From Parietaria judaica (taxonomy: Eukaryota > Streptophyta > Magnoliopsida > Rosales > Urticaceae): 64,000 nt of DNA. Below the pieces are notes generated by a model. The model had not been told where the DNA came from and searched no databases. It was given only the letters and a program-made list of their open reading frames with translations. Numbering within the stretch: the stretch's first letter is position 1; every line of letters begins with the position of its first letter. The DNA lies in contig OX940865.1 of assembly GCA_954871525.1 (NCBI GenBank), positions 17,126,606-17,190,605 of the forward strand. Direction: 5' to 3'. The position numbers and the translations under genes are program-made. This document shows positions 23,479 to 35,200 of this stretch, one piece after another.

Positions 23479-24420
23479 GGTAAACTGTGCGACTAATGTA
23501 CTCAATGTTTGTTTTTCTGCGGATTATGTACCCAATGTTTATTTTCGACGGCTAATGTACCCAGACTTTATTTCGTTTGATTTTTTTGTGTTTTCCGTCA
23601 CTTAACCGTCAACGAGTGATATGTACACTTTTCGTAGTTTGATACAACTCACTCATTTTTTGTCCAAATTTTATGCACGACCTACGGTTGAAAAAATAAT
23701 TTTGTCCAATTACAGTGAGTGATAGATCTACAACTTTTGTGTTTTAAGTTTTATGAAAACAGTTTTTAATACAAAATATTTATTTCGAGCAAATTTTAAT
23801 ATATATAATGATTTTTTTCTGATAAAACGTAAAAATAAAATGTTGTAGATAAATCTTTTATCTTTCCAATGGTAGTTTATTTATAAATTTTGGACAAAAA
23901 ATGAGTAAGTTATATAAAAAATACGAAAGCTTTTTCACATCACATCTTTCATATTTTTAGTATAACTCACTCTTTTGTTGTCCAAAATTTTAAAATAAAG
24001 TATCGTTGGAAAGATAAAAGATTTTTCTACAACTTTATAGTTTAAAATTTCATCATCAAAAGTCATTAAGTATATTAAAATTTGCTCGCAACAAAACTTT
24101 TGTGTTAAACTAATGTCCAGTTTTACGTTATAATTGAAATTTTGGAATAATAAAAAACTTTTTTACAAAAATTAAAACAAAAAAGTTGTAGATATATCTC
24201 TTATCTTTCCAACCATAGGTCGTGCATAAAATTTGGACAAATATTGAGTGAGTTATGTCAAAAATACGAAAAGTGTACATATCACTCCCTGACGGCCAAG
24301 TGAGGAAAACATGAAAAAATCTAACGGAATAAAGTTTGGGTACATTAGCCGTCGAAAATAAACATTAGCTACATAATCCTCAAAACAATAAACATTGGGT
24401 ACATTAGCCGCAATTTACCC
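23479..24420. mobile_element. Foldback element, about 940 bp, long inverted repeats
   Basis: The left end reads GGTAAACTGTGCGACTAATG. The reverse complement of the right end reads GGGTAAATTGCGGCTAATG. Both arms continue with matching TTTATTTTCGACGGCTAATG and GTGATATGTACACTTTTCG, and more nested inverted matches lie inside. No open frame is present. Flanks are TA-rich, so the duplication is uncertain (7 of 8 bases). Confidence 0.8.
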
Positions 24421-24429
24421 ATATACATA

Positions 24430-25002
24430 TAGGGGTGACAATTCGGGTTTCGTGTCGTGTTCGTGCGGGGTCTTAATCGTTTTTTACTTATTTTATCTAG
24501 ACCCAGACCCGCCCCATTTATTAATCGTGTTAGAAAACGAAACCCAGACCCGCGCCATTTAAATAACGTGTTTATCGTGACTACCCGTTTAACCCAATTA
24601 ATAGATTCATGTATTTATAAATGATAAATTAATTCAACTTATACTCATACAACTTAATTTATTTAACTATATTATCAAAGATTTTACCATTTTACTAACA
24701 AATTTTTATGTTCATCAATTGTAAGACGAAATTAATCAATAAAAACATAAATTTCATATATATTAAGTATTAAAATACTTAATACACATATAAAATGCAT
24801 AAAATGTAACGTTTCGCTCTTTAATCGTGTCTAATTGGGTCCCATCGTGTTATCGTGTTCGTGCCATGTTTACCCGTTATTTAATCGTGTTAATCGTGTT
24901 CGACACGGTTGGACCCATATCCATTTATGGTAGACCCAAACCCGTTTAAATCGTGTCGTAAGCGTTTCGTGTTTCGTGTCCGGCCCTAAATTGCCACCCC
25001 TA
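24430..25002. mobile_element. hAT-type MITE, 573 bp
   Basis: Ends are TAGGGGTGACAA and TTGCCACCCCTA. The TAGGGGTGGCAA terminus is a well-known hAT-type TIR in eudicots. The interior is full of CGTGTTCGTGTC and ACCCGTTTAA repeats, also typical. Flanks are TATACATA and TATATATA, 7 of 8 identical. Confidence 0.8.
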
Positions 25003-25011
25003 TATATATAT

Positions 25012-26111
25012 GGGTTAATTGCGGTAAAAATACCCAACCTTTGGTCAAATTCTCTGTTGTGTATACAACCTCCGTAAATAGCGGCAAAAGTACCCAAACT
25101 TAACATTTGGGAGTTGACCGAGAATATCTATCTATGTGGCAATCAGTCTTTGCCACGTGGCATGCCACATGGCACTTGGCTGCCACGTGGCATACCACGT
25201 AATTATTATTTTATTTAAAAAAAATATTAAAAAAATATTAAAAAAAAATTTAAACGAAATTGTTTTATTTTTTACACAAAATTATTTTTAATTTTTAATT
25301 TTAATAATTTTTTTAATAATAACAAATAAAGAATATTTAAATTGACATATTCATTATTGGTAATAATTTTATTTTAAAAAAAGTGGGTAGAATTGTTTAT
25401 TATGTTTAATAATAATAACTAATAAACACATTCATAATGTTTAAAAGGTCAAGACATAATTATATACACACCACTTATTCAAAAACAAAAAATAGTAGTC
25501 ATATTTATATTTAATGAAAAATTATTTCTATTTGTTTGCATGATATTTTTTTTGTGTTTGCATTTTAGAATAATAATAATTGTTTAATATGTTTTTTTTA
25601 TTTATATATTATTCTTTTTTAAAAAAATTTATCGTTAAATAATCATATGATTATTATTGGTTATTATTATTAAACATATTAAGCGATTTCGTTTCAACCG
25701 TAAACCGGATCGGAGGCGGAGCTTGAGTGAACCGTGAACGGAGATTGTTTCTTTATTTATTTCGTTTGATTCACTTTTCTAAAATGAATAATTATATTTA
25801 AATATTCATTATTGGTTTTTATGGAAAAATAATTTTATTTTTAAAAAAAATTAAAAAGTTTTTTTTAGAAAAAAATAATTTAAGAAATATTTATTTTTTT
25901 TAAAAATTATTTAATAAAATAATAATTACGTGGCATGCCACGTGGCGGCCAAGTGCCATGTGGCGTTCCACGTGGCAAAGGCTGAGTGCCACATAGATAG
26001 ATATTCTCGGTCAACTCCCCAATGCTAAGTTTGGGTACTTTTGTCGCCATTTACGGAAGTTGTATACACAACAGAGAATTTGACAAAAGTTGGGTATTTT
26101 TGCCGCAATTA

Positions 26112-26115
<4 letters not shown>
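25012..26115. mobile_element. Mutator-like foldback MITE, copy A, 1104 bp
   Basis: Left end GGGTTAATTGCGGTAAAAAT and right end its complement. Arms of roughly 200 bp carry GTTGACCGAGAATATCTATC and several CCACGTGGCATGCCAC palindromes. Flanks are TATATATAT on both sides, fitting a 9-bp duplication although low in complexity. It is closely similar to the element at 30196. Confidence 0.85.

Positions 26116-26163
<48 letters not shown>
26115..26163. repeat. (TA)24 microsatellite
   Basis: A long pure TA run abuts copy A of the foldback element. Confidence 0.9.
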
Positions 26164-26166
<3 letters not shown>

Positions 26167-29100
26167 ATAAAGAAGCTCAATGTTACCTACCTATAATACT
26201 TACAATTGCTTCTGATTTAATTTGTGTTTGTTTTGCAGCGATTGACAAAAAAAGATCAACATGTGAGGTCATCACAGGTCGACGTTACGTCAATGATCCA
26301 TATCAAAGGTTTAATTCGTGCATTGACTTGTCTTCTTGATAAAATATAAAATATCTTTTAAAAATGAAGAATTTCGTATACTTGTTAGACGTATTTTTGA
26401 AACAAGCCTATTCTATTAAATTTATGGCTCAATTTAAAGTTAAAAGACTACTCAACAACCCAAGCAAAAAAACTCTCACAAGGAGAAAAATGTCAAAAGT
26501 ACTTTTTCCAAATGCATTTTCTGATAAGAATGATTTTAAGAGCAATGAACCTAAAATCCCCTTATAAGCCCACACAATTGGGGGAGACTCGTAGCTAATC
26601 CTTGTTGGATGATTGGTTTTTTTTTTTGGGTGTCGTCCACTAGTTACCTCTTCTTCGTAGAAGGAGGTGACTAGAATCGAAGTTCCGTCACAATTTACGA
26701 TGAGAGTTAAAGCTTTGCAAAGTAGGCACGCTAGACGACATATCTCTAGCCACGAGAACCTCTCGAAGGCGAGAGGTGCCATTGGATGCAGTCGAGGGCT
26801 CGAGGCACTCTCAACACTGCAAGATGTTAACTCAGTCTAGCCTCCGAATGTATAAAAATCAGTAAACTTTTATGAGATCCACAACTAACCGCTACTCAGC
26901 TACAAAAATAAAAAATAAAAAATGAAAAATGAAGAACCCATGGCTATATCAAGAGTCACTCTTTCATTTTAAAGTAGAGACGGGACAAGTAAAAAACACG
27001 GAGAAAATATCATTATACACTACAAATTTTACCTTGAATTCTTTGGATTTACCTATGGTTTATTTGTTGGACCCGTCTCATTTATACACTATATAAATAT
27101 ACAGAGAACTACTTTCGGGAAGTATGCTTCTTGTTAAAGTGCAAAATTACTGTCCATCTCTCTTTCAATCCTATTAGATCTTTCCTAAACTCCTTGGCTC
27201 TCCCTATATATTTATGCCTTTTATTTTATTAAAAGAAGAGAAATTTTCGAGTTAAGCTCGATAAGATCGATATTAAGAAGGATTAGACCCTCTCTAACTA
27301 GTATTGTTTAATTTAAGAGACTCAAAATTGGGTGATTTATAGTCACAAACTACGATATTTGGCTTTCAACATTAATGTGCCATATAAAGTCTCTATATAC
27401 GACTTTACATAACATATGTCGTTAGTTAGTCGAGATATGTTAAGAGTTTTATGCCTTGTCTCTAAAAATGGTATTCGGCAATAATATTCAATCTTTTTAA
27501 TTTTACGAAGTATATTATCAACTTTTTTCTAACGATTAAAATCTTGAAAAATTAACAAAACAAAAGATTGTATAGTTAATCTTTAATTAATTTTTTTAAA
27601 AATATATTTCAGTAAAATGGAATTTTATTTATTTATTTATTTGCCGTTAATATCTTTATATTAAGCATGGTTTTACGAAACATCACTTTATGTCGTTTAT
27701 ACTTTATAGAGATGTATTAATTAAGGCCTTTTTAATTTATGAATATTTTAAGTGTTTGACTTTCTAATGAGGTCGTGGTCAAGGAAAGGAAAAAAGAAAA
27801 GAAAAGAAAGATCAAGACTCTATACCGACAATACATAATATAACCACCACTACTTTTATTTTATTATGTTATTTTTTTTTTATTGATTTATTATTTTCTT
27901 TGTGTGAAGTGGGTCCAATTAAAAATGTAAGAATTTTCTAGTATTGAACTCAATCCACATGTTGAAAGGTCAATTTTGCACTTCGGGTCATCTTGTCTCA
28001 TCCCATAAAGAAATGGTAAGCTCTTGTTTGTGCCCTTCCCTTTGGAATATTCATATCTCCAAACACTACGAGACATCTTTCCAATATGCATTCATTTTAA
28101 TTAGGCTCTAAACTCTAAAAATACACATACACGGAATTGAAAATTACCCGGTTTTGACACAATTCGATTCCGATTGATCTCATTTTTAAGATACCAAGTT
28201 CCGGGTCTAACAACTTGGTCTTATACTTGGTTTCACCTTTGATTTAATATTCTTTGCTAATTACACATGCTAGATCGGTTTGAATTTTGGATATTGAGAA
28301 GATTTATAAACGAATACAAATTTAGTTTCTTGGGTTACATAAGCCTAATGAACAAAGTCATTTTTTTTTCAGTTTGTTTTTTGTTAAAAGAAAAGTAAGA
28401 ATTGCAAGAAAAAAAAAAATCTTCCATGAGAGGTCGATATCAACTATCAAGTGAATGGTAGTTAAGACCCTTTAATGTGGTTTCATCTTGTTGGAAGACT
28501 TGATGGATAACCATTTTTGTAAATGATTAGAAGTCATCCATAAATGAAAAGATATAGTTTATTGGTGAGATATTTAGCCAAATAGAATAAAAAATAATTG
28601 ATTATGATGTTAGCCCGTCGATTAAGAGCCATGTCTAGATTCGCTCTTCCGTTAAAAAATAGCGACTCTTCCAATACGATTCTAATGCGGAATCAGTCCA
28701 ATTCCGTCAATTAACAAAATATTAATGCAAAAGTAAAATTGCAATCAAGAATATTATTAATCATACTTATGTGATGATCATGAGTGCTAATAAGGTTTAT
28801 AGCTTTTAAGAAACAGAAAATGTGTCCTCATGCATTAAAGTGTAAAGATGGTTACCCCAAATTCCAATAATAACCCTTTTTAAACTTTGTCAATCATATT
28901 AAAATGTTGATCATCCTAACATGATTAGACTTATGATTAGGGTTTAATGATTGAGCATTACCTCCTATATGGATAGATTTCCATGGACATGTGTGGTCAT
29001 GTCATACAGTCATAGTGGCAAGTGAATAGGACTTGATAGGCAAAAGTTCATGATTTGTATCTCCATGAAACTTGTTTGAACTAGGGTTTACACATAGTGC

Positions 29101-30035
29101 AAGCATCAGATTCCTTCAAGGCAATGCTGTCAAATATAAGAATAAATTAAAGATGGCACTTTCCATTTTCTTATCTGAAGAAAACGCACTTCACTAACCG
29201 AATTGCCACAGAAAATGGCCATATTGAGAGCTATCGATCGGCTATCAAATTGACTCTTGGCTCTAGCATAAGCTGAGATATGGATTCTCCACTTTGAGAA
29301 AAGGGATAAACTTTGGATATTCTTTTATAGGATATTTGCGGCATAAGTATCCAATCAGGTACTAACTGCGACGACATATTTCAATCTCTCTTTTTTAACG
29401 GCAATATTATATGAAGGCTACAAAATAGTATCAATGTCCGATTCCATCCATGTCTCATTAAGTTCCGTTCTGTGAGGGGCATGTGTACGTCTACACTTGA
29501 ACTCTGAAAACATCAATAATTGTTCAAACCTTTTCTTAAATTAGATACGTATGCATGTCTCTCATGTAACAAATGTTAACTCAACACGGACGATATTGAG
29601 GCATCGACATTGTTTGTGGCCTTTTACATACTATTATAACTAAAAAAGATTGAGGGTCAGGCCGGAACACTTGTTACAAAATTAGGTACTTATTCCCTTC
29701 TTTAAAAAGCAATTAAGGATTTGCTGTTACAATGGTTGAGAGTTGAGCCACACAAATTCAGATCCATGAAAATGGAGCACTCTTCACTTTGTAGGGACTC
29801 GGATTAGATATATAGCTTTAAATTTCAGGCAATGCATATCCTCTAATGATCTTTGAAATGTCTAGAATATTATGTGTCTAGAATATTATAGTATCAAGAA
29901 TTCTAGAGAAAACTTGTGATCATCATAACATAATAGTCTAAACTTAGGAGTGAAATTATTGTTTCAGGTTTTTAATTTTGGATTTTCTGAAGTATCGGAA
30001 TTGGGATGTTTGAGAAAGCGAGGCTGGAATCAGGT

Positions 30036-30066
<31 letters not shown>

Positions 30067-30186
30067 AAGAAGAAGAAGAAGATTTTTTTTTTTTTTTTTT
30101 TGTTGATATCTAACTTAACGAAAGAAGAAAATGACTAATTCTAAAATTTGTATCCTAAATATGTAATGAATATTTTATTACAATTA
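26164..30186. other. Intergenic spacer
   Basis: No convincing gene. At 26240 a good acceptor (TTTTGCAG) precedes a 34-residue open segment that I list as a finding. A GA/GAA-rich and poly-T stretch lies at 30038-30101. A decayed GCGGCATAAGTATCC terminus lies at about 29338. Confidence 0.55.
30038..30101. repeat. (GAA)n run followed by poly-T
   Basis: About fourteen GAA/AAG units are followed directly by about twenty T. The translation is only low complexity. Confidence 0.9.
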
Positions 30187-30195
30187 ATAAATTAA

Positions 30196-31328
30196 GGGTT
30201 AATTGCGGCAAAAATACCTAACCTTTGGTCAAATTCTCTGTTGTGTATACAACCTCCGTAAATGGCGGCAAAAGTACTCAAACTTAGTATTTGGGAGTTG
30301 ACCGAGAATATCTATCTATGTGGCAATCAGTCTTTTCCACGTGGCATGCCACATGTCACTTGGCTGCCACGTGGCATGCCACGTAACTATTATTTTATTA
30401 AAAATATTAAAAAATATATTTTTTAAAACAAAATTATTTTAAATTTTTAATTTTAATAATTTTTTAATAATAACAAATAAAGCATATTTAGATTTAAATA
30501 TTCATTATTGGTTATAATTTTATTTTTAAAAAAGTTGGTAGAACGAATTAATTTTCACTGCTCACGGTTCACTTGAACTCTGTTTCCGGTCTGGTTCACG
30601 CGTCGAATAAAATTGTTTAATATGTTTAATAATAATAACTAATAAACACATACATAATGTTTAAAAATTCAAGACATAATTATATACACACCACTTATTC
30701 AAAAACAAAAAATAGTAGTCATATTTATATTTAATGAAAAATTATTTGTTTGCATGATATTTTTTTGTGTTTGCATTTTAGAATAATAATAATTGTTTAA
30801 TATGTTTTTTTATTTATATATTATTCTTTTTTAAAAAAATTATCGTTAAATAATCATATGATTTTTATTGGTTATTATTATTAAACATATTCAGCGATTT
30901 CGTTTCACCCGTAAACCGGATCGGAGGCGGAGCTTGAGTGAACCGTGAACAGGGATTTTTTTTCTTTATTTATTTCGTTTGATCCACTTTTCTAAAATGA
31001 ATAATTATATTTAAATATTCGTTATTGGTCTTTATTGAAAAATAATTTTATTTTTAAAAAAATTTAAAAGTTTTTTTTTAAAAAATAATTAAAAAACAAT
31101 TTATTTATTTAAAAAATTATTTAATAAAATAATAATTACATGGCATGCCACGTGGCAGCCAAGTGCCATGTGGCGTGCCACGTGGCAAAAAGACTGATTG
31201 CCACATAGATAGATATTCTCGGTCAACTCCCAAATGTTAAGTTTGGGTACTTTTGCCGCCATTTACGGAGGTTGTACACACAGCAGAGAATTTGACCTAA
31301 GGTTGAGTATTTGTGCCGCAATTAACCC
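30196..31328. mobile_element. Mutator-like foldback MITE, copy B, 1133 bp, perfect 9-bp duplication
   Basis: Left end GGGTTAATTGCGGCAAAAAT; right end GCAATTAACCC. The flanks are ATAAATTAA at both 30187-30195 and 31329-31337, a perfect 9-bp target-site duplication that points to the Mutator superfamily. Long arms match copy A at 25012-26115 along almost the whole length, including the CCACGTGGCATGCCAC palindromes. The centre is AT-rich with no transposase. Confidence 0.9.
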
Positions 31329-31515
31329 ATAAATTAATAAGAAAAAAAAAATGCAAACAAAAGCAAATTCAATACTAGTTTCGTAAAACCAAATATTCTG
31401 ATTTTCAGTTTCCGGTCAACCCCGATTTTCAGTGAATAAAGTGATTCTGGTTTAAACTTCTCACCCCTACATAATAGCATCAAGCCTTCTGATAAATATA
31501 TATATATATATATAT

Positions 31516-31571
31516 TAGTGGCGGATCTACGGCCAACGCTACGGTGGCCGTGGCCCCCCCCCCCCCCCCCC
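31516..31571. repeat. GTGGCGGATCTAC motif followed by a run of 18 C
   Basis: A TAGTGGCGGATCTAC start and a C18 homopolymer (31554-31571) resemble the terminus of a common plant transposon relic. Homopolymer length may be unreliable in assembly. Confidence 0.5.
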
Positions 31572-32094
31572 AGATTCTCCGGCGTTAGTCTTGTTCGACT
31601 CTCCGATATATATATATATTATGGTATAATAAAATTTCTGAACTACTTCTTTCGTTCCCTCAGCATGTTAAGGGTGCATTTGGACTTGTTACACAATGTG
31701 TTTTGACTTTTGAGCTCTATCTGCCATGGGAGATAAATTGTTTGGTGTGTTGGAACATATAGCTAGCATGCAGAATGAGCTTAGGGTTTTGTGCATAATT
31801 ACTGTAACGGTTTCCGGATCCTGTTTAATCTGGTCCACTGCTTCGACCGTGATCTATACACTTGTCTTCGCACCAGAGATGAAGATCCGTTTTCCTTGTG
31901 CGATTCCGTTGAAATTTTCACGATGGTTCTCATAACTAACGGTGACACCGGTTTAGCTCAATAGGCTACCTTCATAGGAATTCTCGAATTGCGTCACCGA
32001 ATATCATTTTAGTTTTATAGGTTTGTTGTGCATGTGCTTATTTGTTAACGCTCGGTATCGTAAAAATATCATATGTATACATCAAATGAACAAA

Positions 32095-32200
32095 AGACAC
32101 CATCTCTGTTGAAATATATATATGTATACATTTGATCAAATGAATAAGTATAAAATGCATCATCTCTGTTGAAATATATTTATATATATATATATACCGG
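32095..32200. repeat. Short imperfect tandem duplication downstream of the 32265 gene
   Basis: CATCTCTGTTGAAATATAT occurs twice, at about 32101 and 32161, with similar ATACAT...ATGAA flanks. It lies in the 3' flank of the GST_N-domain gene. Confidence 0.7.
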
Positions 32201-32264
32201 AAATATAACTCACAAAAAATTCAATATTCTGCAATTTCGGCAAGACAGGAAACCCTCTTCATCG

Positions 32265-35200
32265 CTACGCCGCATAAGTTGCTCGTAAATATTCTACAAT
32301 TTCAGCACTTTCGAACATTTCGATCCCCGTATTTGGATCTTGTAAATAGGGTACCTGCCAATCATAAGAGTGAAATTAACATATGTTCAATTAAAAGCCT
32401 ATAATATATGGTAGATTCATTTAGAAATTTATTCATAAAAAAGTTCACATTCCAAAATGCTTCTGAAGTACCTGAAAATGTCCAACTCTTTCATAGAGAA
32501 CCTGTCGTTTTGGACTGCCCCGTGCACAGCTGAAAAGGCCATTCAAAGAAACGAGTAAGTAAACCCCCTGAACTTCAATTTCTGGCATAAATGCCCTCGT
32601 AAATTTTCAAAACGTAGCACATTGAAATATCGGCAATGTGATACTTTTAAAGGTATATACGAGGCATTGCTGCCAAATATTAAATTTCAGAGGCAAGATG
32701 CACCCAATAGAAAAAAGCTAAGGGGCATTTCTGTCAATTACTCTATTTTTTACAAAGTGACAAATATTAATACTTTACTTTGTAAATTATCTGAGGTGGA
32801 ATTTACCTTCTCTGTATGTGGGGAAGCTCTAGTTCTACTAGGACTTCACGTACATATTTACAGAAGGGAGATCCCTGAAAAGGGCAAAACGGGTAAAGCT
32901 TATGTTATCAAAGCCACAAATATAATCCCAAAAAAAAAAAAAAAAAAAAGATGATCGATGTGAATATAGTTGTTATCGGTCTTGTCTATTAAAGTTTGAG
33001 CTGTTATAGATTTTAGTATAAGCCACATAATTGGAGATGTACATGTAGATTAATAGTGTATCAACTATCCTAATAATGAGTCAAAATAAGTGATATTATC
33101 TGTCCATTTCGGTGTCAATTGCACCAAAATGTTGGAACTTATATCGCAATTGCAGTATTTAAAATCTAAACTGCTAAACTGAATATGATAAAGAACACAA
33201 ATGCAGTTTCAAATTTGGTTTTCGGATAGACGCATATGTTTGATCATTTTCTTATGAAATCATCCTTCCTTAAACAATATTTTTTTTATAATTTTTAGTT
33301 ATTTGCAGTCCATCTATTTCCTTTTTGTATTGTATATTAAGATATTAAAAAAATAAGAAACAAGAAGAATAAAATACAATAATAATCTAAGTCCCTAAGC
33401 AGAGTGAAATAATGAATAATGATAGATAATTACTCAATATGATCAACTCAATACTTACAAGTAAAAGATGACCTTTTTAACACATTCAGTTTTCAAAATT
33501 AGGTGCATAATAAAAAAACTCATACCGGAAACCGCTCCTAATCTACTTATACGAGATTATTGTGCAGATATCGTAATGGTAATTGTAATATTACCAAAAT
33601 ATAAACTATTTTTGCATAGAAAGAGTTATGATTCCATTCTATCAGAATCTAACTCTTATTCTCCACTGTGTTAGAGATTTATAACCCAAACCCCAAAATA
33701 CCCTTAATCAATAACATAAATTAATATGATAATTTAATTAATGATAAAATAAGGTTCTATCATTATAATTTTCACAACTATATATGATAATTGAACATGT
33801 TCCTCACAATTATTTATTATAGATGAACATTTCTAAGATCCTGTAATTTAGGATTAACAAGAACACTTAAAACTAACCTCATATGCCCATATTTCAAGTG
33901 GTTTGGGGGGTAGTTTTGCCGGAGAATAAGTAGACCCCTGAAAACCACACGAGACGACCATTATAACGAGCACATTGAAATTGGTTATGATAATTAAAAT
34001 TCTCAGTTTCTCAATATTTAATCTAATATATATCGAGATTGTATGTCACATTTTAGGTGCCCCATATTAATTCGAAAAAAATTGAGATGAAAAAGATCTT
34101 ACTTTCCCTGCTCGACCCGCCAAAGCAAGACCTGCAGTTATGGCCTGCAATGAAATAGAAGCTAGTTTTTATTTTTGAATTCAAATAAAGTCAAAAAAGC
34201 ATAAATTCTAAAATGATATGACGACTAATTAACCGAAGAGTCGATAATACTAACCGTGAACAATCCAAGCGATAACATGATTGGAACATTTCCATCACCT
34301 GTAAATATGAACATAAACAATATGAGCTGGAGCTGCAGTGTAAATACACGAGAAACGGACAAATTTTACAGAAGGAATTAGTCTGAAACGAAGCTGATTA
34401 AGGTAGATCGAACAGACCGTATTTATTGACCAAGTACTTGATTATGTCATCGGATTCGTACATTGAAACTCCCGTGTTCGGATCCACCTGAATCAGACAT
34501 GAATTTATGAGCTAAAAATAGCCATTTCCCGTCTCGGCTTGAGAAAAGGCATACGGAATCTGTTTAACTTTGGAGATAAATTTTCTGATATACTCATTTA
34601 TCACTAATAATGAATAATCATACTTAAAGACTACTAAATAAGGGCCTAATTTTAGACTAAACAAGCCGACATTACAGCACGAGTCTAATTACGCATGACA
34701 TGACAATGATGATTTAAGAACTAATAGACTAAATAAATTCAGGAAATTAAACTCAATCTAAACAGAATCTTAATTTACCATGTAAGGAAACTGTTTTTTC
34801 CCACCCAACTGAATAGCCTTGGGACGAAAGTTGGGACCGTTTTTCGGGCACGGATAGAACAAAACATCGATGTCCAATACTGCAACGATTTCCCGAACCT
34901 ATTGGCAACTAAGATTTCAATTGACATCGTGGACAAATGTAATTATGTATATCATGAATAATATTATTCAAGTTACCTTTCGACAGAATGGACAGCTACA
35001 GATTCATCGAAGTCCCGAGAGAAGAAAAAAAAAAGACAACATGAACACTCAGTCTCAATTTACAAGAGGAAAATAAGAGATGTAAATAATTGGAGTAAAG
35101 AAAAATGACAATCAATACCCCTCAAACTCATAAATCTCGATGGGCTTTTCCGGGCGAGGGCCTAACTTCGAAGTCTCTTTGACCTTAAAACCTGTCATAA

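Noticed and set aside
26429..26782. Minus-strand open frame of 117 residues
   Set aside because: Hydrophobic, low similarity to any family I know, no splice or promoter context; possibly transposon debris.
29950..30138. Short open frame with a Lys run
   Set aside because: The run comes from the (GAA)n microsatellite.
25012..31328. CRISPR-like array suggested by repeated elements
   Set aside because: The repeats are two inverted-repeat transposons in a plant genome, with no direct-repeat and spacer structure.
32622..32954. Plus-strand open frame of 110 residues
   Set aside because: It overlaps exon 10 of the minus-strand redox gene in antisense and otherwise covers intron.
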